Shown here piece after piece: positions 37,102-46,382 of a stretch of DNA of 64,000 bases. Within the stretch, counting starts at the first letter, position 1. Every line of letters begins with the position of its first letter. This DNA is from Pollutimonas sp963712655. GTDB taxonomy: Bacteria; Pseudomonadota; Gammaproteobacteria; Burkholderiales; Burkholderiaceae_B. The stretch covers positions 310,001-374,000 of the forward strand of contig CAVQIT010000008.1 in NCBI GenBank assembly GCA_963712655.1. Direction: 5' to 3'. The notes under the pieces are model-generated. The model worked only from the letters and a program-made list of their open reading frames with translations, was not told the origin of the DNA and did no database searches. The position numbers were made by a program, and so were the translations under genes.

Positions 37102-38082
37102 CTAGATGGCTAGCGGCGAATCCAGCAGCGGAGCCAATGCCTGCTCTATCAACGCCTGCAAAGGCTCGCTCCGCAAGCCAATGTACACCAACTGATTTTC
37201 GGTAATGTCCGTCGTGCCGGCCGGCTGTTCGAAACGCACCCGCCGGCCTGCAAAATGAATGATGACCGGCCCATGGCGATCGGTAACGACCCAGCCTTTT
37301 ACACGTATCACCGAGCGCGGCAACTGCTTGAGCGCCCGCACCAGGCCATCGGCCGGCAACACGCCCTTGGCCGACCAGCTACCGCTTTCGAAAGGATGAT
37401 CGGGCTCGGGCGCCTCATTGTAGGCATGGCCGTGAGCATGGCTGGATTCATGCGCCGCGCCGGCAAGGCAGCGGTCCAAGGCTGCCGGCAGCCCCATCAA
37501 CGCATCGAGCGATACCTTGCCTTGTTCGGCATCTATCATTGGAGTCTTGCCGAAACGAACCGCCAGATCGGCCTTGAGCGACACGAGCCTGCCGGGAGGC
37601 ACCAGGTCGGTCTTGTTCAATACCAGCAAATCGGCGGAGGCCATCTGCCTGGCGACGGTATCGGACAATAGCGGGTCATCGGCCAAGGACAATATTTGTT
37701 CCGCATCGACCATCACGATTACCCCCTCCAACTGGAGCAAGGGGTCGGACAGGCCGACCTGGGCTATGCGCGCGGGGTCCGACACGCCGCTGGCTTCAAT
37801 CACTATCCACTCCGGCGCCGGCTCGCGCGCAAGCACGCGCATCAGCGCCGCATCCAGCCCCGAGCCGATAGAACAGCATATACAGCCGTTGGTCAAGCTG
37901 ATGGTATCGCCATCGTGCCTGGCGATCAGTTGAGCATCGACATTGATAGGCCCGAAATCATTGACCAGCACAGCTATACGCCGGCCAGCGCCGGTGTTCA
38001 GCAAATGGTTCAAAAGTGTCGTCTTGCCCGCGCCCAGGAAACCGCCCAACACTGTCAAGGGAATGCGCGGCACTGTATTCAT
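37102..38082 (-). CDS. CobW/ZigA-type zinc-chaperone GTPase
   Basis: About 326 residues from MNTVPRIPLTVLGG. Walker A GGFLGAGKTTLLNHLL, the metal-binding CxCC motif NGCICCSIGSG, VIEASGVSDP, the guanine-specificity LLVLNKTDLV, a His-rich linker (HESSHAHGHAYNE) and the CobW C-terminal domain (VIRVKGWVV). G3E GTPases of this COG0523 group deliver zinc or other metals to client enzymes. The start is 1 bp after the stop of a metal-dependent amidohydrolase, a likely client. Confidence 0.9.
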   Translation of the reverse strand: MNTVPRIPLTVLGGFLGAGKTTLLNHLLNTGAGRRIAVLVNDFGPINVDAQLIARHDGDTISLTNGCICCSIGSGLDAALMRVLAREPAPEWIVIEASGVSDPARIAQVGLSDPLLQLEGVIVMVDAEQILSLADDPLLSDTVARQMASADLLVLNKTDLVPPGRLVSLKADLAVRFGKTPMIDAEQGKVSLDALMGLPAALDRCLAGAAHESSHAHGHAYNEAPEPDHPFESGSWSAKGVLPADGLVRALKQLPRSVIRVKGWVVTDRHGPVIIHFAGRRVRFEQPAGTTDITENQLVYIGLRSEPLQALIEQALAPLLDSPLAI

Positions 38083-38083
38083 G

Positions 38084-39736
38084 CTATGCACCCGGCAAGG
38101 CCAACGGCCGCCCTCCAAGCACGGTGCCGGCCACGACGATGTCTTTCAGGTTCTCGGGCGCGGCCTCGAGCGGATCGCTTTCCAGCACGCAGAAATCGGC
38201 AAACTTGCCGACTTCGATGGAGCCGATACGATCGTCCATATTCAATGTATAGGCGGCGCCCAGGGTGATGGCGCGTAACGCATCTTCCACACCGATGCGC
38301 TCGCTTTCGCCAAGAACACGGCCGGACGCCGTACGCCGGTTCACGGCGCACCACGCCGTAAACAGCGGACCGATGGGAGTAATGGGCGCGTCGGAGTGAA
38401 TGGCAAACGGGACGCCCATGCGCAGAGCGGTCCCGCAAGCATCCATTCGATTGGCTCGATCCGGGCCCATCGTCATTTCGTAATGGGCATCGCCCCAGTA
38501 GAACACATGGTTGGCGAACAGATTTACGCACATGCCCAGCTTTGACATCTTTCGAAACTGCGCGGCATCCGCCATTTGGCAATGCTGCAAGGTGTGGCGA
38601 TGGTCAAAGCGCGGGTATAGGCTAAGGGCGCGCTCTACGGCATCGAGGGCGACTTGGGTAGCCTCGTCCCCATTTGTATGAATGTGCAATTGAATGCCGG
38701 CGCAATGATACTTCTCGACGATATAGTCAAGATCGGCCGGGGCGGTCACCCAGATGCCATTGGGCGCGCCGTTGTAATAGCCCGGCCAACGCACGCGCGC
38801 CGTAAAGCCCTGGATCGAGCCATCAACCACCAGCTTCACCATGCCAAGGTGCAGCTTGTCGTGGCCCACGCGTTTGAGCGCCGCTAGCTTCGCCAGGCAG
38901 CCATCGACATCGCGGCCGAAAAACATGCCCGACGCCGCCGGCACAATACGCACCGGATAATCGGGTTGTGCGGTAACCGCGGACAGCATTTCCACGCCTT
39001 CGTCGTACAGCTCATTAACCAGATCGGTGGCCGTGGTTACGCCCGCGGATTGCGCGACCTTTCCGAACATCTCCAGGCATTCCGGGTTCTGTCCCAGGGT
39101 GCGGAAAGGGTTTCCCAGCATTCTCGTGACCGGAAACATAGCGGCGAATTCCAGCAGTTCGCCTGTGGGTTCCCCATTATCGAACTTGGCAACGCCTTCG
39201 ATATCGGTATCGCGATCGATACCGGCTTGTTCAAGCGCCGCGGAATTCGCATTCATCAAATGCATACTGGCATGCATCACCACCACCACCGAAGTGCTTG
39301 AAACCTTGTCCAGATCATGAATCGTCATGCGCCGGGAGCCGAAATAAATCGGATCGAATCCCCAGCCTACCAGTTGCTCCATCGGCCCCAGTTTCTTCCT
39401 GGCCTCGCTCAGCCGCTGCACGACCTCGTCGATAGTCTTGAGGCCGATCCATACCTTGCCGTCGGGTCCGCGCCTATCGTAGAATCCCACGTATACATAC
39501 AGCCAGACCACGCCCTCATGAAGATGGCAATGCCCTTCCACCAGGCCGGGCATCAAGACCTTATCGGCATAGCGATCATCGTATTGAACAGCCCCCCATG
39601 CGCGGACATCCTCTTCCGAACCCACGGCCAGAATACGTCCCTCTTTCACCGCCACATGCGTCGCCGACGGCTGCGCCTTGTTCATGGTAAGAATGCGCCG
39701 CGCCTTGAATACGGTAATCGTTGACTGCTCGGTCAT
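38084..39736 (-). CDS. Amidohydrolase family 3 protein (YtcJ-like)
   Basis: 550 residues. Metal-dependent hydrolase of the amidohydrolase superfamily: the HxH metal motif is in VEGHCHLHEG, followed by KLVVDGSIQG, HIHTNGDEATQVALDAVE, HTLQHCQMA and IHSDAPITPIGP. Members hydrolyse amides, formamides or cyclic amides. Its stop is next to the CobW gene and its start overlaps the OppF-like gene by 4 bp, so it probably acts in the cytosol on a compound imported by the ABC transporter, perhaps a peptide or N-acyl compound. Substrate unknown. Confidence 0.9.
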   Translation of the reverse strand: MTEQSTITVFKARRILTMNKAQPSATHVAVKEGRILAVGSEEDVRAWGAVQYDDRYADKVLMPGLVEGHCHLHEGVVWLYVYVGFYDRRGPDGKVWIGLKTIDEVVQRLSEARKKLGPMEQLVGWGFDPIYFGSRRMTIHDLDKVSSTSVVVVMHASMHLMNANSAALEQAGIDRDTDIEGVAKFDNGEPTGELLEFAAMFPVTRMLGNPFRTLGQNPECLEMFGKVAQSAGVTTATDLVNELYDEGVEMLSAVTAQPDYPVRIVPAASGMFFGRDVDGCLAKLAALKRVGHDKLHLGMVKLVVDGSIQGFTARVRWPGYYNGAPNGIWVTAPADLDYIVEKYHCAGIQLHIHTNGDEATQVALDAVERALSLYPRFDHRHTLQHCQMADAAQFRKMSKLGMCVNLFANHVFYWGDAHYEMTMGPDRANRMDACGTALRMGVPFAIHSDAPITPIGPLFTAWCAVNRRTASGRVLGESERIGVEDALRAITLGAAYTLNMDDRIGSIEVGKFADFCVLESDPLEAAPENLKDIVVAGTVLGGRPLALPGA

Positions 39737-40791
39737 GCCATCTGCTCCTTGACTCCAAATATCTTGCGCCCGTCCAAAGGCGCCTTCACTTCATTGCCGT
39801 CCGCCACAACAAAGTGGCAAGCCACATGGTGACGGGGCAGCACCTCGCGCAATGGCGGCGGCTCGTTGACGCAAATGGACTGCGCGGCCGGACACCTGCC
39901 GGCGAAACGACAGCCCGGGGGCGGGTTGATGGGGCTGGGAGGATCTCCGGCAAGCTTGATCCGATTGGCCGCCTTTTCCCTGCCGCCGCTGACAGTCGGC
40001 ACAGCCGACATGAGAGCGACACTGTAAGGATGCAGCGGACGCGAGAAAAAAGCCTCGCGCGAAGCCTGCTCCACGATCTGCCCAAGATACATGACAGCGA
40101 TATCGTCGCAAATATGCTCGACTACCGCCATATCGTGACTGATGAATAGAAATGACTGGCCTCTTTCGCGCTGGATGCGCCGCAGCAAATTCAGTATTTG
40201 AGCGCGAATGGCGATATCCAGGGCGGACACCGGCTCGTCGCACACAATCAGTTGAGGGTCGGTCGCCAAGGCGCGCGCCACATTCAAGCGCTGCCGCTGC
40301 CCGCCGGAGAACTGATGCGGAAACAGCATTTGCTGTTCTTCACGCAAACCCACCAGTCGAAAGAGCTCATTCACCTTTTCGCGTTGCTCGGTCGGCGTGC
40401 CCATACCCATCAGCATCAGCGGCGTGCGCACGATTTCGCCCGCGCGCTGGCGCGGATTGAGCGATGAATAAGGATCCTGAAACACGAGCTGTAAATGGCG
40501 CCGCTGCTTGCGCAACGCTTCGCCTTGCAGCGACGTAATATCCACGCCATTGAAATGGATGGAACCCTCCGTCGCCGCGGCCAGGCGCATGACGGACAAG
40601 GCCGTGGTGGTCTTGCCCGAGCCCGACTCGCCCACGATAGCCATGGTCCGGCCGCGCTGTATATCGAACGACACGCCATCGACGGCATGCACCACGGCCG
40701 GTTCTTTGCCCCAGCCTGCGCGCTTTACGCGAAAATGGACTTTCAAGCCGCGAACCGACAGCAGCGGCGCTGCTTCGTGCATACTGCTCAT
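39733..40791 (-). CDS. Peptide ABC transporter ATPase (DppF/OppF type)
   Basis: About 352 residues from MSSMHEAAPLLSVRG. Walker A GESGSGKTTT, Q-loop LVFQDPYSSLNPRQ, signature FSGGQRQRLNVARAL, Walker B LIVCDEPVSALD and the C-terminal oligopeptide-transporter extension with four cysteines CRFAGRCP, which commonly binds an Fe-S cluster or metal. The start overlaps the preceding ATPase stop (ATGA). Confidence 0.92.
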   Translation of the reverse strand: MSSMHEAAPLLSVRGLKVHFRVKRAGWGKEPAVVHAVDGVSFDIQRGRTMAIVGESGSGKTTTALSVMRLAAATEGSIHFNGVDITSLQGEALRKQRRHLQLVFQDPYSSLNPRQRAGEIVRTPLMLMGMGTPTEQREKVNELFRLVGLREEQQMLFPHQFSGGQRQRLNVARALATDPQLIVCDEPVSALDIAIRAQILNLLRRIQRERGQSFLFISHDMAVVEHICDDIAVMYLGQIVEQASREAFFSRPLHPYSVALMSAVPTVSGGREKAANRIKLAGDPPSPINPPPGCRFAGRCPAAQSICVNEPPPLREVLPRHHVACHFVVADGNEVKAPLDGRKIFGVKEQMA

Positions 40792-41804
40792 GCCTGCTCC
40801 TCGTATAGCCAGCACGCAACTTTCTGGGTGGGACCGGTCTGGAACGATGCGGGAAACGACTGCCGGCATTTAGGCATGACGCTGGCGCAACGATCCGCAA
40901 ACGGACAGCCCATGCCACGCTCCCACACCGAAGGAACCACGCCAGGTATTTCGGGTAGATCAGGGCGTTCACCGGTAGGCGCCAAATCCAGTTCGGGCAA
41001 ACAGGCAATCAGGCCTTTCGTGTACGGATGCCCGGGTTGCTCCAGGATTTCCGCCGTCAAGCCTTCTTCAACGACACGTCCGCCATACATCACTACGACC
41101 CGGTCGGACATTTCCGACACCGCGCCCATGTCGTGGGTAATCAGTACGATAGCCGTACCGCGCCGCCGCTGCTGCTCGCGCAGCAGATCGAAAATCTGGG
41201 CCTGAACCGTCACGTCCAGCGCCGTGGTCGGCTCGTCGGCAATCAACACCTCGGGGTCGCAAGCCAGCGCCATGGCAATCATTACGCGCTGCCTCATACC
41301 GCCCGACAACTGATGGGGATATTCGTCGATACGCCGTTCCGGCGCGGAAATTTCAACAGAGCGAAGGATTTCGATCGCGCGCGCCCGGGCCTCTTTCTTG
41401 TCCAGCTTTTGGTGCAAACGCAAGGGCTCGCAAATCTGATCGCCCACCGTGTAGACCGGATTGAGCGCCGTCATGGGTTCCTGGAAAATCATGGAAATAT
41501 TGTTGCCCCGTATACGGCGCATATCGGCCACGCTATATTTAGCCAGATCGGTTCCCTGCAGCCGTATCTCGCCCGCATTGATGCGGCCCGGGTCTGGAAT
41601 CAGCCTCATGATGGCCAAGGCGGTCATGCTTTTGCCGCAACCCGATTCGCCAACCAGGCAAACTGTTTCGCCCGCCCCGACCTCGAAGCTCACCTCGTTC
41701 AGGACAGGAGCCACCCCTTTGCGCCCAGCGAACTCGACACTAAGGCGATCCACCTTGAGCAGCGGCTCTTTCGCACCCGCCGGCATTGATCTCGTAGCGC
41801 TCAT
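40788..41804 (-). CDS. Peptide ABC transporter ATPase (DppD/OppD type)
   Basis: About 338 residues from MSATRSMPAG. Walker A GESGCGKSMT, Q-loop SMIFQEPMTALNPVYTVGDQ, signature LSGGMRQRVMIAMAL, Walker B VLIADEPTTALDVTVQ and the Cys-containing C-terminal extension GCPFADRC. Start overlaps the DppC stop (ATGA). Confidence 0.92.
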   Translation of the reverse strand: MSATRSMPAGAKEPLLKVDRLSVEFAGRKGVAPVLNEVSFEVGAGETVCLVGESGCGKSMTALAIMRLIPDPGRINAGEIRLQGTDLAKYSVADMRRIRGNNISMIFQEPMTALNPVYTVGDQICEPLRLHQKLDKKEARARAIEILRSVEISAPERRIDEYPHQLSGGMRQRVMIAMALACDPEVLIADEPTTALDVTVQAQIFDLLREQQRRRGTAIVLITHDMGAVSEMSDRVVVMYGGRVVEEGLTAEILEQPGHPYTKGLIACLPELDLAPTGERPDLPEIPGVVPSVWERGMGCPFADRCASVMPKCRQSFPASFQTGPTQKVACWLYEEQA

Positions 41805-42700
41805 GCCCGCTCCCGCAATCTTGGGTTGAAGGCGTCGTTCAAGCCGTCCCCTATCAGGCTGACGGCCAACACTGTCAGGAAAATGGCCACGCCGGGCAGC
41901 GTTACCGCCCACCAGGCAGTCAGGATATAGGGCCGGCTATTGCCTATCATCAGGCCCCAGCTCATCATGTTCGGATCGCCCAGCCCCAGGAAGGACAAGC
42001 CGGCCTCGAACAGGATGGCCGTGCCTATCGCCAGCGTTGCCGAAACAATCAGCGGCGCCAGGGCATTAGGCAGGATCACCTTCCAGATAATGCGACCGTT
42101 GCCCGCGCCGATGACGCGCTCGGCCAGGATGTAATCCAATTGCTTGAGGCGCAGGAACTCGCCGCGGGCCAGCCGGGCCGTGCCCGTCCAGCTGACAACG
42201 CCAATCGCAATGGATATTGTCCACAGCGTGGGAGAAAACAGCGTGACCAGCACCATGGCGAACAGCAGCGTGGGCAGCACTTGGAAAAATTCCGTTATGC
42301 GCATCAACACTTCATCGACCCAGCCGCCATAGTAGCCCGCCAACGCGCCGACGATTACACCGATGAAGACCGAAAGAAAAGCCGCCACGACGCCCACCAG
42401 CAAGGTGGCGCGCCCCCCAAATACCAGGCCTGTCAAAACGTCGCGGCCCAGGTAGTCGCTGCCCAATATGGCATATTCCGAACCCGGAGGATCCATGGGA
42501 GGGGCGACCAGTTCGAAGGGATCCGCATGCATAAGCATAGGACCGAAAATAGCAATGGCAACAATGGCCAACAACAGCATAAACCCGAATACCGCCGACG
42601 GATTACGGCAAAAAACCCGCAAGCCTTCGCGCCATTGCCCCGGCGGCTGGGCGGCGGCGGGCGCTGCCGCTGCCCCCGCGATAGTAGTGGATTGCGTCAT
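41801..42700 (-). CDS. Peptide ABC transporter permease (DppC type)
   Basis: 299 residues, about six membrane helices after a Pro/Ala-rich start. It has the long second-subunit pattern DPFELVAPPMDPPGSEYAILGSDYLGRDVLTGLVFGGR and the EAA loop DYILAERVIGAGNGRIIWKVILPNALAPLIV. Start overlaps the DppB stop (ATGA). Confidence 0.93.
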   Translation of the reverse strand: MTQSTTIAGAAAAPAAAQPPGQWREGLRVFCRNPSAVFGFMLLLAIVAIAIFGPMLMHADPFELVAPPMDPPGSEYAILGSDYLGRDVLTGLVFGGRATLLVGVVAAFLSVFIGVIVGALAGYYGGWVDEVLMRITEFFQVLPTLLFAMVLVTLFSPTLWTISIAIGVVSWTGTARLARGEFLRLKQLDYILAERVIGAGNGRIIWKVILPNALAPLIVSATLAIGTAILFEAGLSFLGLGDPNMMSWGLMIGNSRPYILTAWWAVTLPGVAIFLTVLAVSLIGDGLNDAFNPRLRERA

Positions 42701-43662
42701 GCTTTGATCCTTGGGTCGATGATCCTGTAGGCCAGATCAGTCAGCTGATTCATGACCACCACCAGCAGCGAAGCAAAAAACAAAATGCCCAACAGCGTTG
42801 GATAATCCCGGCGCAGCACGGAATCGAATGCCAGCCTTCCCAGGCCCGGCCAATTAAAAACGGTTTCCACCAGAATGGCGCCGGCCAGGACGTTGCCGAA
42901 CTGCAGTCCCAGCATTGTGATGACTGGCAAGACGGCATTTCGCAAGGCGTGCTTGTACAGCACGACTGTCTCGGACAAGCCCTTGGCCCTTGCCGTGCGG
43001 ATATAGTCGGCGGATAGAGCCTCCATCATGCTGGCCCGCGCCAGCCGGCTGTATTGCGCCACATACACAAAGGCCAAGGTAAAGGCGGGCAGGACCAGGT
43101 GATGCAAGACGTCCAGAATGCCAGCCATTCCGCCGTCATCCATTCCGGCCGTACGCATGTCCGAAACCGGGAAAATCGGAAACACCGAGCCAAACACAAT
43201 GATCAAAACTATGCCAGTCCAGAACACCGGCGCCGAATAGCCGACTATGGACAAGGAGGTAACCACCTGGGACAACAGGCCGTTGGGCTTGCGAGCGGCA
43301 AGCGCTCCTAAAAACGTCCCTATCAGGAATGCCAGGAGCACCGAGACGATGACCAACAACAAAGTGGCGGGTATGCGCTCGAGAATCAATGAAGAAACAG
43401 GAGCATTGAAAAAATACGACTGGCCAAAATCCCCTTGCAGTATCCGGCCAAGATAAATCCCCAACTGCACGAGAAAGGGCTGGTCCAGTCCGAACTGCTG
43501 GCGCAGCGTGGCTCTCAATTCTTCGCTCATCCCCCCCATGGATCCCGCGATGGTCTCCACGGGATCCCCGGGGGAAATATGAATCAGCAGAAAATTCAGC
43601 GTTATGACCGCCAGCAGCAATATTGCCGCATAGGCCAGGCGCTTCAATATGTACTTCAACAT
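42697..43662 (-). CDS. Peptide ABC transporter permease (DppB type)
   Basis: 321 residues, about six membrane helices. Family marks: FLLIHISPGDPVETIAG near the start and the EAA loop DYIRTARAKGLSETVVLYKHALRNAVLPVITMLG, with GAILVETVFNWPGLG. It lies 12 bp after the binding protein. Confidence 0.93.
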   Translation of the reverse strand: MLKYILKRLAYAAILLLAVITLNFLLIHISPGDPVETIAGSMGGMSEELRATLRQQFGLDQPFLVQLGIYLGRILQGDFGQSYFFNAPVSSLILERIPATLLLVIVSVLLAFLIGTFLGALAARKPNGLLSQVVTSLSIVGYSAPVFWTGIVLIIVFGSVFPIFPVSDMRTAGMDDGGMAGILDVLHHLVLPAFTLAFVYVAQYSRLARASMMEALSADYIRTARAKGLSETVVLYKHALRNAVLPVITMLGLQFGNVLAGAILVETVFNWPGLGRLAFDSVLRRDYPTLLGILFFASLLVVVMNQLTDLAYRIIDPRIKA

Positions 43663-43674
43663 TCCAGCCGCCCG

Positions 43675-45261
43675 CTACTTTAGATAGACTTCATCGTATG
43701 GCGACAAAGGCCCCCAAATACTGGTCGGGGGGTTGCCGACCTTGGGCGCCAAAAGCGTATGGTATGGAACTTCCGCCAGATAAATAAGCGGCGCATCGTT
43801 GGTGACTATTTTTTGAAACTCGGCATACAAGGCCTTGCGTTTTTCCGTGTCCAGTTCAATCGCGGCCTGCTCCAGGAGTCCGTCGACTTTCTTGTTGGAG
43901 TATGACTGAGTGTTGGTCCAGATGATAGGGCGAATATTCGTCGACAAATAAGTACGATGAACGCCGATGACAGGGTCGCCCCAATTCCAGACAATATCGG
44001 TCGTCATGTCGAAATCATGACTGGCAATGCGTTTAGTCCAGGAAGGAAAGTCCGCCGAAGCGCGTATCTCGGCTGCCACGCCGATTTTTTTCAATTGAGC
44101 GCGCGCATATTCGGCCACGTTCTTACTCAGCGAATCCGTGCCCGGCATGTAATCGATCACCATCTTGAAGCGCTCGCCGTTTGCCCCGCGCTTCATGCCC
44201 GCCTCGTCCAGCAACTGCTCGGCCTTTTTCAAGTCCAGGGGGTATTTTTTTACTTCCGGCGAGGCGAAAGGGCTGGCGGCGGTAAGCGGCCCGTCCAGCG
44301 GCTTTGTAAAGCCCGCATTCAGCACTTTGCTGATGAAGTTCTTGTCTATGCTGTAGTCTATGGCCTGGCGGACGCGCACATCGTCAAAAGGCTTGCGCAC
44401 TGTGTTGAAGGCTATCCAGCTCAACGCCCCCACGCCTTCATAGCCTTTGCTCAGCATGACGATCTGTTTATTGCTTTTCGCGCGACGCAATTGCGTCGGG
44501 TCGTTCATAAAGGGCAGCATCTGCAAATCGCCCCGCTCAAGACCGATAAGCAGCGTGGTGGGATCGGGATTGATCTGGAATACAACGCGGTCCAGGTACG
44601 GCTTGTCTTTCAGGAAGAATTTGTCGAAACGCTCCAGGACAATTTCCTTGCCGGGAACGAACGTCTTGAGCTTGAACGGCCCCGAACCCACGACCCCTTG
44701 CGAATTGCGAGGGTGCGACTGCAGGTTCTGCCCATCCCCGTAAATGTGCTTGGGCATGATGGGAGCCAGGGCGGGCGACAGGGCAATCAGCAAAGCCGGG
44801 TGGGGCTGCGTCAGTTTAATGACGGCGGTATGAGGGTCGGGCGTATCGACTCCTTCGACAGCGCCGAACATGGTCTGGAAAGGATGGTTCGCTTTGATGA
44901 CCATGATGGAAAACGCCACATCCTCGGAGGTGATCGGCTTGCCATCATGGAAAACGGCATTGCTGCGCAGCTTGAGCGTCAATGCCTTGCCGTCTTTGGA
45001 CCACTCCCAGGATTCGGCAAGATACGGCTGCGGATTCCATTTGTCATCGTAGCGCAGCAAACCCGCGAACAATTGAGTGCTGGGCAGAGCGGTCGCCATG
45101 CCCGACTGCACACCGCCATTCAGATGGCGCGGCGCCTGGAAGGTTCCAACCACCAGGGTTCCGCCACGTTTCGGTGTTTCAGCCAGTGCGGCGCCCGACA
45201 TCAACAAGGCGGTAATCGTCGCTGCGGCAGCCAGCTTGATCGTTCGTTTGAGGTTGCGCAT
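43675..45261 (-). CDS. Peptide-type ABC substrate-binding protein (DppA/OppA family)
   Basis: About 528 residues from MRNLKRTIKL, with signal peptide KLAAAATITALLMSGAALA cut before ETPKRGGTLVVG. SBP family 5: LAESWEWSKDGKALTLKLRSNAVFHDGKPITSEDV and the central DVRVRQAIDYSIDK. These proteins bind peptides, but also nickel, heme or opines. First gene of a seven-gene run ending in the CobW gene. Confidence 0.92.
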   Translation of the reverse strand: MRNLKRTIKLAAAATITALLMSGAALAETPKRGGTLVVGTFQAPRHLNGGVQSGMATALPSTQLFAGLLRYDDKWNPQPYLAESWEWSKDGKALTLKLRSNAVFHDGKPITSEDVAFSIMVIKANHPFQTMFGAVEGVDTPDPHTAVIKLTQPHPALLIALSPALAPIMPKHIYGDGQNLQSHPRNSQGVVGSGPFKLKTFVPGKEIVLERFDKFFLKDKPYLDRVVFQINPDPTTLLIGLERGDLQMLPFMNDPTQLRRAKSNKQIVMLSKGYEGVGALSWIAFNTVRKPFDDVRVRQAIDYSIDKNFISKVLNAGFTKPLDGPLTAASPFASPEVKKYPLDLKKAEQLLDEAGMKRGANGERFKMVIDYMPGTDSLSKNVAEYARAQLKKIGVAAEIRASADFPSWTKRIASHDFDMTTDIVWNWGDPVIGVHRTYLSTNIRPIIWTNTQSYSNKKVDGLLEQAAIELDTEKRKALYAEFQKIVTNDAPLIYLAEVPYHTLLAPKVGNPPTSIWGPLSPYDEVYLK

Positions 45262-45297
45262 GTATGCCTCTCCATTGTTTTGCATGGCCTTTCCCAT

Positions 45298-45627
45298 TCG
45301 TCTTGAGAAGGGATGTAAGCGGTGGAGATTATCATCGGCAATTAGGGGTCCATAGAGCCAAGCACCGGCTTTCTATTGGACCAGTTGATGGGTCCAATCC
45401 CGCCCTGCCGAAACCTCCCGCAGGGAAACTGGACCCATGCTAGGGATAACATTAATAGGGATAACCTTGGCGGGTTTCAAACGGTTACTTTGGGTGCTCG
45501 GGCGTCACCGCAAGGAATTACGCCGGCCGAGCGGATAAAAACATTTGACCGCAAGAGTCGGAGTGTTCCCGGCTGGCCCGCGCCGTAGACTGCGTGATCC
45601 TGGAACCCGCTTGAACGGAGCTTGATC
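45298..45627. promoter_or_regulatory. Divergent intergenic region with GGTCCA half-sites and a TAGGGATAAC direct repeat
   Basis: Four GGTCCA/TGGACC half-sites lie at 45347, 45377, 45391 and 45430; two form the palindrome ATTGGACC (45375-45382) and GGTCCAAT (45391-45398). Next to them TAGGGATAAC occurs twice (45441-45450, 45456-45465). The GGTCCA pattern resembles MocR-type operators, but no such gene is in the window. The Ada-type promoter motif of the downstream operon is listed separately. Confidence 0.5.
45543..45591 (+). promoter_or_regulatory. Predicted Ada-type promoter of the alkylation operon
   Basis: ATTTGACCGCAAGAG followed by GAGTGTTCCC occurs here and again, nearly unchanged, before ada. 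TAGACT at 45586-45591 is a fair -10 element. The distance from motif start to -10 is 43 bp at both sites, supporting a shared activator site that overlaps -35. Confidence 0.65.
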
Positions 45628-46371
45628 ATGGCCACACGGAAAACGCCGCGCAGCGCCTCGCCCGACGATATCGCAAAACGCATAGCCACGGCGGATTGGT
45701 CCAATACCGAGGACTCGCTGAATGCGTACGGCCATGCCATCCTGCCCACGCTGTTGACGGCCGGCCAATGCCGGGCGCTGGCGGCGCTGTACCCCGACGA
45801 CAGGCGGTATCGAAGCCGGATCACGATGAGCCGCCATGGCTTTGGCAGCGGCGAATATAAATATTTCGATTATCCCTTGCCCAATGCTATAAATAGTCTG
45901 CGTACAGCGCTCTACCCTTATCTGGCGCCCATCGCGAATCGTTGGAACGAAGCAATGCGTATCGACGCCCGCTTCCCCGGGAAGCATGCGGATTTCATAC
46001 AGCGCTGCCACGAAGCGGGGCAAGTCCGTCCGACGCCGCTGATGCTCAAATATGGCGCAGGCGACTACAACTGCCTTCACCAAGACCTTTACGGCGAACA
46101 CGTCTTTCCTATCCAGGTCGCGATTTTGCTATCGCAGCCCGGCAAGGATTTCAGCGGCGGCGAATTCGTCATGACCAGCCAGTCTTACCGCCGCTCCGCG
46201 CGCGTCGATGTTGTGCCCCTGACCCAGGGCGACGCCGTCGTGTTCACCGTCAACATACGGCCTGTTCCCACAAAACATGGTGTCGGCCGTGTCGCCATGC
46301 GCCATGGGGTCAGCAGGGTAATATCCGGCAATCGCCAAGTGGCAGGTATTATTTTCCATGATGCACAATGA
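45628..46371 (+). CDS. 2OG-Fe(II) oxygenase of the alkylation operon
   Basis: 247 residues from MATRKTPRSA. The Fe(II)/2-oxoglutarate site reads NCLHQDLYGEHVFPIQ (HxD), a later His in VAMRHGVSRV and a following Arg. It resembles the prolyl-hydroxylase-like oxygenases often found with ada and alkB in beta- and alphaproteobacteria. Repair of alkylated DNA, RNA or protein is plausible but not shown. First gene of an operon with alkB (12 bp gap) and the glycosylase. Confidence 0.85.
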   Translation: MATRKTPRSASPDDIAKRIATADWSNTEDSLNAYGHAILPTLLTAGQCRALAALYPDDRRYRSRITMSRHGFGSGEYKYFDYPLPNAINSLRTALYPYLAPIANRWNEAMRIDARFPGKHADFIQRCHEAGQVRPTPLMLKYGAGDYNCLHQDLYGEHVFPIQVAILLSQPGKDFSGGEFVMTSQSYRRSARVDVVPLTQGDAVVFTVNIRPVPTKHGVGRVAMRHGVSRVISGNRQVAGIIFHDAQ

Positions 46372-46382
46372 GGCCATGAACG

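Noticed and set aside
43957..45306. 449-codon plus-strand open frame opposite the peptide-binding protein
   Set aside because: GC-rich antisense shadow; the minus-strand gene has a signal peptide and SBP family 5 motifs.
45441..45458. TAGGGATAACA resembles the start of the I-SceI homing site
   Set aside because: Only 11 of 18 bases match before it diverges, and no intron or homing gene is near.
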